A stretch of 64,000 bases of DNA from Nonomuraea glycinis (GTDB taxonomy: Bacteria > Actinomycetota > Actinomycetes > Streptosporangiales > Streptosporangiaceae): contig NZ_BMNK01000001.1 of NCBI RefSeq assembly GCF_014646515.1, forward strand, positions 825,701-889,700. The letters are read 5' to 3'. The notes under the pieces are model-generated. The model was not told the DNA's origin, did not search any database, and saw nothing but the letters and a program-made list of their open reading frames with translations. The first letter of the stretch is position 1. Each line of letters opens with the position of its first letter. The translations under genes and the position numbers were made by a program. Positions 24,711 to 33,778 of this stretch are shown here, in pieces.

Positions 24711-25433
24711 ATGTCCCTGACCGACGAGGCGATCTCCCGCATCCGCGCACTCATCCTGTCGGGGGAGCTGCCACCGGGAGCGCGGTTGCCACCGGAGCAC
24801 CAGCTCGCCGCCCAGCTCGGCGTCTCCCGCAACCCGTTGCGCGAGGCGGTCAAGGCGCTGGTCGTGGCCCGGGTGCTCGACGTCCGGCGGGGTGACGGCA
24901 CCTTCGTGACCAGCCTGGAGCCGCGGCTGCTGCTAGAAGGGCTGGGGCTGGCCGTCGAGTTGCTGCGCGACGACACCCTGCTGGAGATCGTCCAGGTACG
25001 GCGGATGCTGGAACCCGCGGCGACCGCCCTCGCCGCGTCCCGGATCTCCGCCGAGCAACTCGACGAGATCGGCGAGCACCTGAACGCGATGCGCGCCGCC
25101 TGTGACGACGTGGAGAAGCTGAACCACCATGACGCCGCCTTCCACCGCGCCGTCGTGAGAGCGGCCGGCAACGAAACGTTGTCCACCCTGCTCGACGGGA
25201 TCTCCGGCCGCACGCTGCGCATGCGGGTGTGGCGCGGCACGGTGGAGGCCGGCAGCTCGCACAAGACCGTCTCCGAGCACGAGGCCATCTACAACGCCCT
25301 GGCCGCCGGCGACACGACGCTGGCCCAGGCCGCGGCGCTCATGCACATCGGCACGACCGAGACCTGGCTGCGCTCGGTACTGGGAGACGTCGAAGGCTCC
25401 CGCGACCAGCACGGGGAGGAGGAGACCCTATGA
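24711..25433 (+). CDS. GntR-family regulator, FadR subfamily
   Basis: The product has 240 residues: an N-terminal winged helix (SRIRALILSGELPPGARLPP, LGVSRNPLREAVKALV, RRGDGTFVTSL) and an FCD domain (VQVRRMLEPAATALAA, HDAAFHRAVVRAAGNE). It is divergent from the CUT2 sugar operon and shares 14-bp boxes with it. Its stop overlaps the start of a LarA-like fragment (ATGA), which hints that it once led an operon for sugar-acid metabolism. Confidence 0.92.
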   Translation: MSLTDEAISRIRALILSGELPPGARLPPEHQLAAQLGVSRNPLREAVKALVVARVLDVRRGDGTFVTSLEPRLLLEGLGLAVELLRDDTLLEIVQVRRMLEPAATALAASRISAEQLDEIGEHLNAMRAACDDVEKLNHHDAAFHRAVVRAAGNETLSTLLDGISGRTLRMRVWRGTVEAGSSHKTVSEHEAIYNALAAGDTTLAQAAALMHIGTTETWLRSVLGDVEGSRDQHGEEETL

Positions 25434-25672
25434 AGGTCCGCCTGGCGTACGGGGAGAGCGGCCTGACGGTCGAACTGCCCGATGAGGCCACCACGGTGGT
25501 GACCCCCGTCCACCACGCCGCCGCCCCCGACCAGGCGGGCGTGCTGCGGTCCGCCCTGCGAGAACCGGTGTGCGGTCCGCCGCTGCGTGAGAGGGTACGC
25601 CCCGGCCAGACCGTCGCCATCTCGGCCTGTGACGGCACCCGCCATCGCCGTCTCCAACGGCCAGACCTATGA
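25430..25672 (+). pseudogene. Truncated LarA-like (lactate racemase family) gene
   Basis: ATG 25430 overlaps the GntR stop. The first 65 residues, with VRLAYGESGLTVELPDEATT and LREPVCGPPLRERVRPGQTV, match the N-terminus of the LarA/DUF2088 nickel-pincer racemase family, whose members have over 400 residues. After ISACDGTRH the match ends and a stop follows. A different frame (25640-25718) then reads like a C-terminal end (AIAVSNGQTYEAGIDRIVTV). A large internal deletion joining two gene ends explains this best. Confidence 0.65.
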
Positions 25673-25831
25673 GGCGGGCATCGACCGGATCGTCACCGTC
25701 GCCATCGTGCGAACCTGACCCGACTGCGCCTGCCGACATTACATCCGCCCAGGTCATGCCCCTGCTAGGGCTACGCGTAGCAGGCACGGGTTCCGGCCAT
25801 CGGGAGAGGGAGGTGTAGGGCGGATGCGTCC

Positions 25832-26437
25832 TCAGGGGCTGATCACCGCGGTGTCGAGGTGTTTGCGGATGGCGGTTCTGGCCCGCTCGTAGGCGTTAGC
25901 GTCGTCGTGCAGCAGGGAGGTGACGTTGGCGGCCTCCAGGAAAGCGATCAGCTCGAAGGCGAGCTGATCGCCATCTGTGTCGTCGGCGAGCTCGCCGAGC
26001 TGGCGGGCGTCATCGATGGCGCGCGCCACGAAGGCGGCCCAGTCGAGGCCGGCCGCGGCGATGGCATCCCGCACGCGGCCCGGGCGGGCGTCGAACTCTG
26101 CGGTGACGGCGAAGAAGAAGCAGCCGCCCGGAAAGACCCGCCGCTGTGAGTAGCTCAACCAGTTCTCGCAGAGTCGGCGCACCCGCCCCAGGCCCGGCGG
26201 CACGGTCAATGCGGGCTGGACGACCTCGTTGACGTACACCCCCGTCGCGGTGCGGATCGTGGCGAGCTGAAGCTCTTCCTTGGATCCGAAGTAGCCGAAC
26301 AGGCCGCTCTTGCTCATGCCGAGATCGGTGGCCAGCCGGCCGATCGACAGCCCTTCCAGCCCGTCCTGCGAGGCGATGTCCGCTGCCCGGCGCAGGATCG
26401 TGTCGCGTGCTCGCTCGTCCCGCGGTCTTCCCGGCAT
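25832..26437 (-). CDS. TetR-family regulator
   Basis: The protein has 201 residues. The N-terminal helix-turn-helix is LEGLSIGRLATDLGMSKSGL then FGYFGSKEELQLAT. The ligand domain resembles the TetR_C_33-type group. A TACGAACGTTCGG palindrome lies 16 bp upstream of its start and a perfect ACGAACGTTCGT 61 bp further, next to the divergent gene, so it should repress both. Confidence 0.92.
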   Translation of the reverse strand: MPGRPRDERARDTILRRAADIASQDGLEGLSIGRLATDLGMSKSGLFGYFGSKEELQLATIRTATGVYVNEVVQPALTVPPGLGRVRRLCENWLSYSQRRVFPGGCFFFAVTAEFDARPGRVRDAIAAAGLDWAAFVARAIDDARQLGELADDTDGDQLAFELIAFLEAANVTSLLHDDANAYERARTAIRKHLDTAVISP

Positions 26438-26453
26438 CTCTATCCTCTCTGCG

Positions 26454-26526
26454 TACGAACGTTCGGTTCAGGATAGCGGCTTGACCTCGTTCATAACGTG
26501 ATTCTAATATCGGCACGAACGTTCGT
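26454..26526. promoter_or_regulatory. TetR operators with ACGAACGTTCGT core
   Basis: TACGAACGTTCGG at 26454-26466 and the perfect 12-bp palindrome ACGAACGTTCGT at 26515-26526 sit at the two ends of the divergent promoter region. The motif is a classic TetR-type site. Confidence 0.75.
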
Positions 26527-26545
26527 ATAAGGAGGAGTGGTGCCG

Positions 26546-26830
26546 ATGACTACCATCCCGGCTGTCGATCTCCGGGTCTTGGACCGGCGGGCCTTGGACG
26601 TCACTGGAGAAGTGACCGCCCAAGTCACTGCAGCGGACCTCGATCGGCCAACACCGTGCGCGGCGTGGAACCTGGGCGACTCCGCGCTGGCGACAGCCTC
26701 CCGGTGGTCGGACACATCGAAGACCCGCGGTCCTGGCGCCGCGTTCGGCATTCGCGTTCCGGTGCCCGGCCACGCGCCGGACTTCGAGCGGTTGCTCGGC
26801 CGCTCCCCGTCATGGGAGGCGCCATGCTGA
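26546..26830 (+). pseudogene. Internally deleted mycothiol-dependent isomerase-like (TIGR03086 type) gene
   Basis: GGAGG leads the ATG at 26546. The first 40 residues (TIPAVDLRVLDRRALDVTGE, then DLDRPTPCAAWNLGD) match the N-terminus of the DinB-like, metal-binding TIGR03086 proteins, and the last 30 (AFGIRVPVPGHAPDFERLLG) match their C-terminus. The middle of about 100 residues with the zinc ligands is gone, so 94 residues remain where about 190-200 are normal. The reading frame stays open, but activity is not expected. It is the first gene after the TetR palindrome. Confidence 0.7.
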
Positions 26831-27219
26831 AAACACACTGGACTCCTGGACCGGCGGCCGGCGTCGCCGGCCCGGTGCTGGTCAGCGTCACAGACTTCCA
26901 GATCAGCCGGCTACACGACCTGCCCGGCGTCTACCATGCCGGGCTCAGCCTGCGCCGTGACTGGCCCCGTCTGCCCGGAGCGGTCGGCATGTGGTTGTGG
27001 ACGGAGCCACTGCGGGGCAGGTGCGGCTCGGTGTCGATCTGGCAGGACGAACAAGCCCTGCGCGATTTCGTCGCCTGGCCGGACCACGTCACCATCATGC
27101 GGCGTTACCGAGGGCGGGGACGGCTCAGGTCCGTCACCTGGACAGCCGCCCAGTCCGACCGTGGCATCTGGGCGCAGGCCCGCTCCTACCTGTCCGGCGA
27201 CGGAACTCGAACACCATGA
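26824..27219 (+). CDS. Hypothetical protein, possible monooxygenase-like (ABM/DUF3291-type) fold
   Basis: The product has 131 residues from ATG 26824, overlapping the end of the deleted isomerase gene by seven bases. GGGAGGCGCC precedes it. Features such as LPGVYHAGLSLRRDWPRLPG, VGMWLWTEPLRGRCGSVS and FVAWPDHVTIMRRYRG resemble small dimeric alpha-beta barrel proteins that score as antibiotic-biosynthesis-monooxygenase-like. I cannot name the family with certainty. It is followed closely by the patatin gene. Confidence 0.55.
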   Translation: MLKTHWTPGPAAGVAGPVLVSVTDFQISRLHDLPGVYHAGLSLRRDWPRLPGAVGMWLWTEPLRGRCGSVSIWQDEQALRDFVAWPDHVTIMRRYRGRGRLRSVTWTAAQSDRGIWAQARSYLSGDGTRTP

Positions 27220-27254
27220 CCGGGCTCCGCGCCGCCACGAAACGAGAAGGTCAC

Positions 27255-28295
27255 ATGCAACGCGAACCGGTGATCGAGCCCGGCCGGCATGAGGTGCTGC
27301 GCGTCCTGGCCGACCGGGTCCACCGCGGCAGCCGCCCAGGTGAGCGCCGGGACGGCTACCGGGTGGCCCTGGCCATCGAAGGCGGCGGCATGCGCGGCAC
27401 AATCTCCGCGGGCATGGCCCTCGCCCTGTACGAAAGCGGAGTGACGCACGCCTTCGACGCGGTCTATGGAGCGTCGGCAGGGGCCATCACAGCGGCCTGG
27501 CTGCTCAGCGGAACTCCCGAGCAGCTGACCGGCTGGGCCGAACCCATCTACGCGAAAGCGATGATCCGCCCGTCCAACCTGCTGCGCGGCCAACCGATGG
27601 TCGATGTGCGCAACCTCGTCGAGTACCTGTACCGCGAGGTGGCCCGGATGGACTTCGACGCCGTCCTGACCAACCCCGTCGAATATCACCCGCTCGCCAC
27701 CGATGTCCGCACCGGGCGTTCCACCGATCTACGCCCGCATCTGACCGGTCCCGCCGAACTGCGGTTGGCCCTGCGGGCCAGTGCCGCACTGCCGTTCCTC
27801 GCCGGTCCGCCCATCGAACTGGCAGGGCGGCTCTACTACGACGCGGGACTCGCCGAGTCCATCCCCTACCGCACCGCCCTGGCACAGGGCGCCAGCCATG
27901 TCCTTGTCCTGCGGTCCCGTCCCGCGCCTCCGACCGGGATCGGAACACCGGCCGCCGGACCCGACGCTCGACCGTCCTACGGAGCACGCTTGATCGCCGC
28001 GACCGTTCTACGGCACCATCCGGAGGCACTGCACCGAAGCTTCTTCACCCGCGGCCACCGCTTGCTGCACGACGACGCGCTGCTCGCGCAGTATGACCGA
28101 GCCGTGCCGCCGACGCTCCGCCCGCCCGCCGACGGCCAGGCCCCAGCGGTATTGTCCGTACGTCCCGGGCCTGATACCCCGCGCATCGGTCGCCTCACCC
28201 GCAACGGCAAACCCCTCAAGGCCGCGCTCGAAGCCGGTCACGCGGCTGTCAACCGTCTGCTGCAGCCGCTCGGCCGGCTCACCGCTATACCGTAG
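27255..28295 (+). CDS. Patatin-like phospholipase
   Basis: I start at ATG 27255, which has GAGAAGG upstream; an ATG at 27216 overlapping the previous stop is also in frame. The 346-residue protein has the patatin oxyanion loop EGGGMRG near residue 45, the nucleophile elbow YGASAGAI (G-x-S-x-G) and the catalytic Asp in YYDAGLAES. It should cleave acyl chains from lipids as a Ser-Asp dyad enzyme. The usual DGG/DGA is here DAG, an accepted variant. No signal peptide is seen. Confidence 0.9.
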   Translation: MQREPVIEPGRHEVLRVLADRVHRGSRPGERRDGYRVALAIEGGGMRGTISAGMALALYESGVTHAFDAVYGASAGAITAAWLLSGTPEQLTGWAEPIYAKAMIRPSNLLRGQPMVDVRNLVEYLYREVARMDFDAVLTNPVEYHPLATDVRTGRSTDLRPHLTGPAELRLALRASAALPFLAGPPIELAGRLYYDAGLAESIPYRTALAQGASHVLVLRSRPAPPTGIGTPAAGPDARPSYGARLIAATVLRHHPEALHRSFFTRGHRLLHDDALLAQYDRAVPPTLRPPADGQAPAVLSVRPGPDTPRIGRLTRNGKPLKAALEAGHAAVNRLLQPLGRLTAIP

Positions 28296-28415
28296 GCGCG
28301 ACCGGCGCCGCCAGGGGCCCCAGGAGCGATGGAGCAGAATCCAACGAACTGCTGAAGCGCGATGGGGGACTCGGCGGCTTTGGGAGATTGGGGCCGTACG
28401 TCGTCTACGACCTGA

Positions 28416-29390
28416 TCAGAGAGTTCGGCGAAGCGGTTGCGCTCTTGGCGCGTCTGTCCGGGTGAAGACGTACAGGTAGGGGTTGCGGGGCCGGACGTCC
28501 GCCGCGGCCTTGGCCAGGGCGAGCGCGCCGTCGGCCGAGGTGCCCAGCGGCGGGATGAAGCAGGCGTTCGGCAGCAGGTCCCGCACGGTGCTCTGGAACG
28601 GGTCCATGATCAGGTCCGCAGCGTCGAACAGGCGCCCACCCCAGGAGAACACCGGCTCGAGCCCGGTGGCGGCGGCCACGGCGGTCTGGGCGAGCTGCCG
28701 CCCGGCCTCGGCCCAGATCCCGCCGGCCACCCGGTCCCGCGAGCGGGCCGCCTCGGCGACGGACGGCGCGAACGACGCCAGGTGGTGGGCCGGCGAGCTC
28801 GACTGGTAGACGAGCCCCACCAGGTCCAGGGGGTGGCCGAAGCGGGCGGTCATGCGTTCGAGCAGGGCGGGCGAGCCGCCCATGCGGCCGTCGTGTGCCC
28901 GCAGGGCGGCCTGCAGGCCCTGCGCGCCGATCCACGCGCCGCCGCCGTGGTCGCCGAGCAGGTGCCCCCACCCGTCGGCCTGGTTCCACACGCCGTCGAG
29001 GTCGGTGCCGAGCGTGATGACGCCCGTGCCCGCCGCCACGACGACTCCGGGCCGGAACCCGAGCGCGCCGACGTGCGTGGTCACCATGTCGCCCGCGACG
29101 ACGAGCGCGCCCAGGCCGAACCGGTCGCCCAGCGTCTGCCACAGCGTGCCCGGCTCGCTGACCAGGCCGGGCAGCCCGGTCACGCCGATCGCCATCCCGG
29201 CCAGCCGCTCCACGCCCGCGCCCTCGATAGTGGTGGCGATGCGGGCGGCGAGCCGGTGCAGGTCCACCCGGCCCCGGTCGCGGGGCACGGGGGCGGTGTC
29301 CTCCGCGTACGCGCTGACCTGGTCGCCCTCGATCTTGACCCTGATCCCGCCGCCGCCGACGTCCACCCCCGCATGGGCGGGCAGGCTCAT
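28416..29390 (-). CDS. BadF/BadG-type ATPase, N-acetylglucosamine kinase-like
   Basis: The protein has 324 residues of the sugar-kinase/Hsp70/actin fold: HAGVDVGGGGIRVKIEG as phosphate-1 loop, VVVAAGTGVITLG as phosphate-2, and GDHGGGAWIG following. In eukaryotes the nearest family is GlcNAc kinase. The ATG at 29390 overlaps the murQ stop (ATGA), so it is third in an operon with murQ and an alpha-N-acetylglucosaminidase; phosphorylation of GlcNAc or MurNAc is the probable reaction. Confidence 0.85.
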   Translation of the reverse strand: MSLPAHAGVDVGGGGIRVKIEGDQVSAYAEDTAPVPRDRGRVDLHRLAARIATTIEGAGVERLAGMAIGVTGLPGLVSEPGTLWQTLGDRFGLGALVVAGDMVTTHVGALGFRPGVVVAAGTGVITLGTDLDGVWNQADGWGHLLGDHGGGAWIGAQGLQAALRAHDGRMGGSPALLERMTARFGHPLDLVGLVYQSSSPAHHLASFAPSVAEAARSRDRVAGGIWAEAGRQLAQTAVAAATGLEPVFSWGGRLFDAADLIMDPFQSTVRDLLPNACFIPPLGTSADGALALAKAAADVRPRNPYLYVFTRTDAPRAQPLRRTL

Positions 29391-30286
29391 CGGGCCTGCC
29401 CGCCGAGCGCGGCCACCGCGGCCCGCACTCCCGAGTACTCCCTCAGCGCCGTCCGCGCCCGCTCCGCCGGGCAGCCGGTGAGCAGCCGCACCAGTGCCTC
29501 GGGAATGCGCCCCGACGCGTCGGCCAGCGCGGCGCGGCAGGTCGCCTCGTCCGTCCCCGAGGCCTCCATGAGTAGGCTCACCGCCCGCTCGGCCAGCTTG
29601 GCGTTGGTGGCCACCAGCCCGACCATGAGGTTCCCGTACGTCCGCCCCGCCTTGATCATGAGCGCCGTCGAGAATGCGTTCAGGATGACTTTGGTCGCCG
29701 TCCCCGCCTTGAGCCGGGTGGAGCCGGTCAGCGCCTCGGGGCCGGTGTCGGCCGCGACGACGATGTCGGCCAGGTCGCGCGCGGCGGCGTCCGGGTTGCA
29801 GGTGACAAGCACCGTCAGCGCGCCCGCGGCCCGCGCCCCGCGCAGCGCCCCGATCACGTACGCGGTCGAGCCGGACGCGGTGACGCCGACCGCCACGTCG
29901 GCCGCACCGACCCCGCCGGCGTCGGCGGTGCCGAGCGCGCCGGCATCCTCGCGGTCGATGGAGGAGTCGGTGAGCGCCTGCGGGCCGCCCGCGAAGTGCG
30001 CGGTGAACAGCTCCGGCGGCGCGCCGAACGTCGGCGTGATCTCGGTGGCGTCCAGCACGGCGAGGCGCCCCGAGGCGCCCGCGCCGAAGTAGTGCACCCG
30101 CCCGCCGCGTGCCAGCCGCGCGTGCGTCTCGTCCACCGCCTCGGCCAGCCGGCCGGTCGCCGCACGCGCCGCCTCGACGGCCCGGGCGTCCTCGTCCAGC
30201 AGCAGCGCCAGGACGCCGGTGGAGTCCTGGGCGTCGATGTCGCCGGTGCGGGGGTTGCGGCGCTCGGTCGGTGGTACCTGGGTCAT
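29387..30286 (-). CDS. murQ: N-acetylmuramic acid 6-phosphate etherase
   Basis: The product has 299 residues with a SIS sugar-isomerase domain. MurQ marks include TERRNPRTGDIDAQDSTGVL at the start, RVHYFGAGASGRLAVLDATE, a SIDREDAGALG segment, and LKAGTATKVILNAFSTALMI. MurQ removes the lactyl ether from MurNAc-6-P, giving GlcNAc-6-P. Its ATG lies inside the stop of the GH89 gene and its stop inside the kinase start, so the three genes are tightly coupled. It fits cell-wall amino-sugar recycling or scavenging. Confidence 0.93.
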   Translation of the reverse strand: MTQVPPTERRNPRTGDIDAQDSTGVLALLLDEDARAVEAARAATGRLAEAVDETHARLARGGRVHYFGAGASGRLAVLDATEITPTFGAPPELFTAHFAGGPQALTDSSIDREDAGALGTADAGGVGAADVAVGVTASGSTAYVIGALRGARAAGALTVLVTCNPDAAARDLADIVVAADTGPEALTGSTRLKAGTATKVILNAFSTALMIKAGRTYGNLMVGLVATNAKLAERAVSLLMEASGTDEATCRAALADASGRIPEALVRLLTGCPAERARTALREYSGVRAAVAALGGQAR

Positions 30287-32394
30287 CGTGCTCCTTGTCC
30301 GGGTTCGAATGCGTCCGCGTACGCGGTGTGCAGGCGGCGCGACTCCACGGCCAGATCACCGGGAACGGCCCCGGGATCGACGGGGGCCACGCCCTCCCGC
30401 AGGAACAGCTCGGCGCGCTCACGCAGCCGTTCGCGCAGCTCGGGCTCGCCTTCTGGGCCGTTCAGCCCTTCCGCCCACAACGTCCAGCGGTCACGGTAGT
30501 AGCCGCCGAGGAGCCCCGCCCAGTGCCGTCCCGCGTAGTCGTCGAGCAGCGGGCTGTCGGAGGTGCCCCACACGGTGATGATGCGGCGGGCGTTGTCGCG
30601 CAGGATCTCGGCGTCCGCGGGCCCGCCGGCCCACGACACGGCCCTGGCCTCCCAGGCGTGGAAGGTGTACTCGGGGCGGCAGGCCAGTGTCCGGTCCAGG
30701 TCCTCGAAGAGGCGCAGGAACCGGGCGACGCTCGCCGGGTCGCCGGCCGACTCCACGACGTCGAGGTAGTGGTGGTCGGCGACCCTGGCCATGTACGCGA
30801 TGGCGGTCTCGGCGAGGTCGTGCCCGAGCGGACCGGCCACCAGCCCGGGGTCCCGCTCGGCCACCTCGATCATCCGTTCCCAGGCCCGCGCCAGCTCGGC
30901 CGGGTCGTACCAGAGGGGACCGGTCGGCGTGCGCGTGTAGGAGGGCTCCGCGGTCAGGACGCCCTTGAACTGGTCGGGGGCGATCCGCAGGCCGTCGGCG
31001 GTGTAGACGGTGGCCAGCAGCCCGTGCCAGGCGGCCCGCAGCTCTTCGGTGAACCGGCCGCCGTAGCGCTGGGTCACGAATGCGTCGAGCCAGGCACCGA
31101 GGTCGGGCACCGCGTTCCAGATCTGGTCGGTCACCAGCTCGAAGAAGACGGGGTTGTTGCGGGTGGCCTCCATGGACAGGCCGATCCCGGTGGGCGGGCT
31201 CTGCGCGGTCAGGGCCGCGTCGATGCGGGCCGGCACGCCGGGCAGGTGGGCGACCGGGTCGGTGCGGCCGCCGAAGTTGAGCAGCGAGCACCAGAGCCAC
31301 GGCTTGCCGGAGAACGCGTCGAACCGCTCCCACAGCGGGTCGTGCTCCGCCCACAGATCGGCCACGATCATCTGGTCGTTCGGGATCGCGTCGAGGAAGG
31401 CGTTGACGCGGTCCTCGGTCCAGAAGTCGCGCTGATAGGAGAACGGCCAGGCCTGCATGAGCCAGACCGCCTCCGGGTCGGCGGCCCGCAGACCGGCCAG
31501 TGTCGCCGCCGCCACCGCTCCGGGGAAGGCCGGGTCGGCGTCGATGGGGATCATCTCGATGAACGGGTCGGCGGCGTAGCGGTGGTCGGTGCCGAACAGC
31601 TTGATCTGGGCGCGGGTGATCTCGGCGCCGATGCGCTCGTACAACGGGTCGGACGGGTCCAGCGACCAGGTTTCGAAGCCCTGCCAGGTGCGGCGGCCCG
31701 CGCGGGCCGCCGCGGCGATCTCACGCGGGACGTGCCCGGTGAAGGCCGGCAGCACGGGCGTCATGCCGAAGGCACGCTCGCGGTCGAGGATGCGCGCGCC
31801 GAGCTCACGGTGGCCCTCGATCCAGGACGTGGGGAGCGGGCCCGCGAAGTCGTCCATGCAGCCCATGAACTGGAACGGCAGATAGCCGGGCCCGCCCAGG
31901 AAGCTCCGGATCTGGTCGTCGTCGAGGCCGAGCACGGAGTAGGCGGCGTGCAGCGCGGCCTCGTGACCGGTGACGGCCAGCGGCATGGTGATGCCATGCA
32001 GGGCCATCCAGTCGATCTCGCGTTCCCATTCGGTCCAGTCCCAGTAGGGCGTGGTGTAGCTGAAGGTGCAGAAGTTGAAGTAGTAGCCCTCACGCACCCG
32101 CGGCGTGCCCTCGCGGAGCGGGGCGTCCGGGAGCGACGTCAGCGGCAGGGGCAGTACTGTGTCCCAGCCCACGGACAGGCCGCAGCGCTCGCGCAGGTAG
32201 TGGTGCAGTGCGACGGAGGCGCTGACCCCGTCCGTCGCGCTCACGGTGAGCACGCCACCCTTCGCCTCGTACGCGTAGCCGCGTCCCGCGCTCTCGCGCG
32301 CGGCGAACCGGACCGGCTCCGCCAGGGGTCCGAGAACGCGGCGGGCCAGTCCGCGTACGACGTCCGCCCATGCCGTCTCTTCGCCGGACAACAT
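30283..32394 (-). CDS. Alpha-N-acetylglucosaminidase, GH89 family
   Basis: The 703-residue protein matches bacterial and human NAGLU along its length: an N-terminal small domain, RVREGYYFNFCTFSYTTPYW, WMALHGITMPLAVTGHEA, FMGCMDDFAGPLPTSWIEGH, and the barrel part QMIVADLWAEHDPLW with GIGLSMEATRNNP. The acidic pair of the retaining mechanism should be among the conserved glutamates there. No signal peptide is present, so it acts in the cytosol on imported alpha-GlcNAc oligosaccharides. It leads the operon with murQ and the kinase and faces a ROK regulator. Confidence 0.93.
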   Translation of the reverse strand: MLSGEETAWADVVRGLARRVLGPLAEPVRFAARESAGRGYAYEAKGGVLTVSATDGVSASVALHHYLRERCGLSVGWDTVLPLPLTSLPDAPLREGTPRVREGYYFNFCTFSYTTPYWDWTEWEREIDWMALHGITMPLAVTGHEAALHAAYSVLGLDDDQIRSFLGGPGYLPFQFMGCMDDFAGPLPTSWIEGHRELGARILDRERAFGMTPVLPAFTGHVPREIAAAARAGRRTWQGFETWSLDPSDPLYERIGAEITRAQIKLFGTDHRYAADPFIEMIPIDADPAFPGAVAAATLAGLRAADPEAVWLMQAWPFSYQRDFWTEDRVNAFLDAIPNDQMIVADLWAEHDPLWERFDAFSGKPWLWCSLLNFGGRTDPVAHLPGVPARIDAALTAQSPPTGIGLSMEATRNNPVFFELVTDQIWNAVPDLGAWLDAFVTQRYGGRFTEELRAAWHGLLATVYTADGLRIAPDQFKGVLTAEPSYTRTPTGPLWYDPAELARAWERMIEVAERDPGLVAGPLGHDLAETAIAYMARVADHHYLDVVESAGDPASVARFLRLFEDLDRTLACRPEYTFHAWEARAVSWAGGPADAEILRDNARRIITVWGTSDSPLLDDYAGRHWAGLLGGYYRDRWTLWAEGLNGPEGEPELRERLRERAELFLREGVAPVDPGAVPGDLAVESRRLHTAYADAFEPGQGAR

Positions 32395-32433
32395 CGCAGT
32401 TCACGCCTCTCGACAGATTAGTTCCGTACCATA

Positions 32434-32446
32434 CATAATTATTATG
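32434..32446. promoter_or_regulatory. ROK regulator operator, perfect 13-bp palindrome
   Basis: CATAATTATTATG is a perfect palindrome around a central T in the 91-bp divergent gap, and is nearly GC-free in this genome. ROK/NagC-type sites are AT-rich. It is 39 bp before the ROK start. Confidence 0.7.
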
Positions 32447-32485
32447 CTAGCGTGCGCCGCACCACAAAAGGTGAGGAGACAGTCC

Positions 32486-33724
32486 ATGGAACCGCTGGTC
32501 GCCGCGGGCACCCAGTTCATGCGGGAGGTCAACGCGGCCGCGGTCCTGACCCGGCTGCGGGCCGAACCCAGCATGAGCGTGTCGGCGCTGGCCAAGGCGG
32601 TCGGGCTGTCGCGGCAGGCCGTCACCCGCGCGCTGAACGCACTGGCCGAAGAGGGCCTGATCGAGTTCGGCTCCCTGGATCGTGACTCGACCCGGGCAGG
32701 CCGGCCGGCGCAGCTCGTCAGATTCCGCGCGGAGGCCGGCCACGTGCTGGGCGTCTCGATCAGCCCGCAGGACCTGCGGGTGGCGGTGGCCGATCTGTGC
32801 GGCACGGTCGTCGCGTCCGAAGCGGTGCAGTTCGGCGCCCACCCGAGCGCCGACGAGGTGGTGCGGACCCTCCTGTCCACGATCGAGCGCACGCTCGCGG
32901 CGGCCGGCCGCACGAGCCTGTGGTTCGCCTCCATCGGTACCCCCGGCATAGTCGACCCGGCCTGTGGCGTCATCAAGCTCATCCCGAGCATGCCGGGCTT
33001 GACCGGCGACGTCCTGCTCAACCGGCTCAAGGAACCGCTCGGCTGCCCGATCTACCTGGACAACGACGTCAAGCTGGCCACGCAGGGCGAACGCAGGCCC
33101 GACGCGGAACGGCGCGAGGACTCCCTGGTCATGCTGCACTGGGGCGAGCGCGTCGGCGCCGGGATCGTGCTCAACGGCGAGCTCTACCGCGGCGCCTCCA
33201 ACGACGCGGGCGACATCGGCTTCCTCGACCTGTTCGAGGACGGCGGGTCGCCGAGGTCCCGGCACCCGCACGGCCTCGGCCCCTTCGAGGACCGGGTAGG
33301 CGGCGAGGAGATCGTTCGCCAGGCCACGGCTGCGGCCGGGCGAGCCGGTGACGGCGAGTTCCTGTCCCGGGTCGAGGCGGCGGGCGAGCGCGCGTTCGAG
33401 GCGGTGCTGGCCGCGTTCGCCGACGGCACGCCGGCCGCCGTCGAGGCGATCGACGTGGTCGCCCGCCGCTTCGCCAAGGGCATCTCGGTGATCAGAGCGA
33501 TCCTCAATCCCCGGCTCGTCGTCATCGGCGGGCCGATGGCCCGATGCGGTGAGCCGCTGCTCGCGGCGCTGCGGCGGCATCTGGCCGGCGAACCTCTGGA
33601 TCAGCCGGTTCTGGAGGTCTCGGCGCTCCAGCAGGACGCCGTCGTCCACGGAGCGCTGCTCCACTCGCTGGATGAGATCGAGCGCACCAGGTTCGGCCTG
33701 GTGAGAACCCCCTTGTCGTCATGA
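32486..33724 (+). CDS. ROK-family transcriptional regulator
   Basis: GGTGAGGAG points to ATG 32486 and a 412-residue protein. The first 75 residues are a winged helix (SMSVSALAKAVGLSRQAVTR); the rest is a ROK domain with IGTPGIVDPACGVI, YLDNDVKLA and GGPMARCGEPLLAAL. The typical ROK zinc-cysteine cluster is not evident. The expected ligand is an amino sugar or its phosphate. It stands between the GH89/murQ/kinase operon and an ABC importer operon and probably controls both. Confidence 0.92.
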   Translation: MEPLVAAGTQFMREVNAAAVLTRLRAEPSMSVSALAKAVGLSRQAVTRALNALAEEGLIEFGSLDRDSTRAGRPAQLVRFRAEAGHVLGVSISPQDLRVAVADLCGTVVASEAVQFGAHPSADEVVRTLLSTIERTLAAAGRTSLWFASIGTPGIVDPACGVIKLIPSMPGLTGDVLLNRLKEPLGCPIYLDNDVKLATQGERRPDAERREDSLVMLHWGERVGAGIVLNGELYRGASNDAGDIGFLDLFEDGGSPRSRHPHGLGPFEDRVGGEEIVRQATAAAGRAGDGEFLSRVEAAGERAFEAVLAAFADGTPAAVEAIDVVARRFAKGISVIRAILNPRLVVIGGPMARCGEPLLAALRRHLAGEPLDQPVLEVSALQQDAVVHGALLHSLDEIERTRFGLVRTPLSS

Positions 33725-33778
33725 AGGCCGCCGAGGTTGCCGCAGCATGACGTCACCACCAGATACAGGAGAAATGTC

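Noticed and set aside
28437..30092. 551-codon open frame on the + strand
   Set aside because: Antisense to the kinase and murQ genes; no motif.
30109..32421. 770-codon open frame on the + strand
   Set aside because: Antisense to the GH89 gene, whose conserved blocks run the full length.
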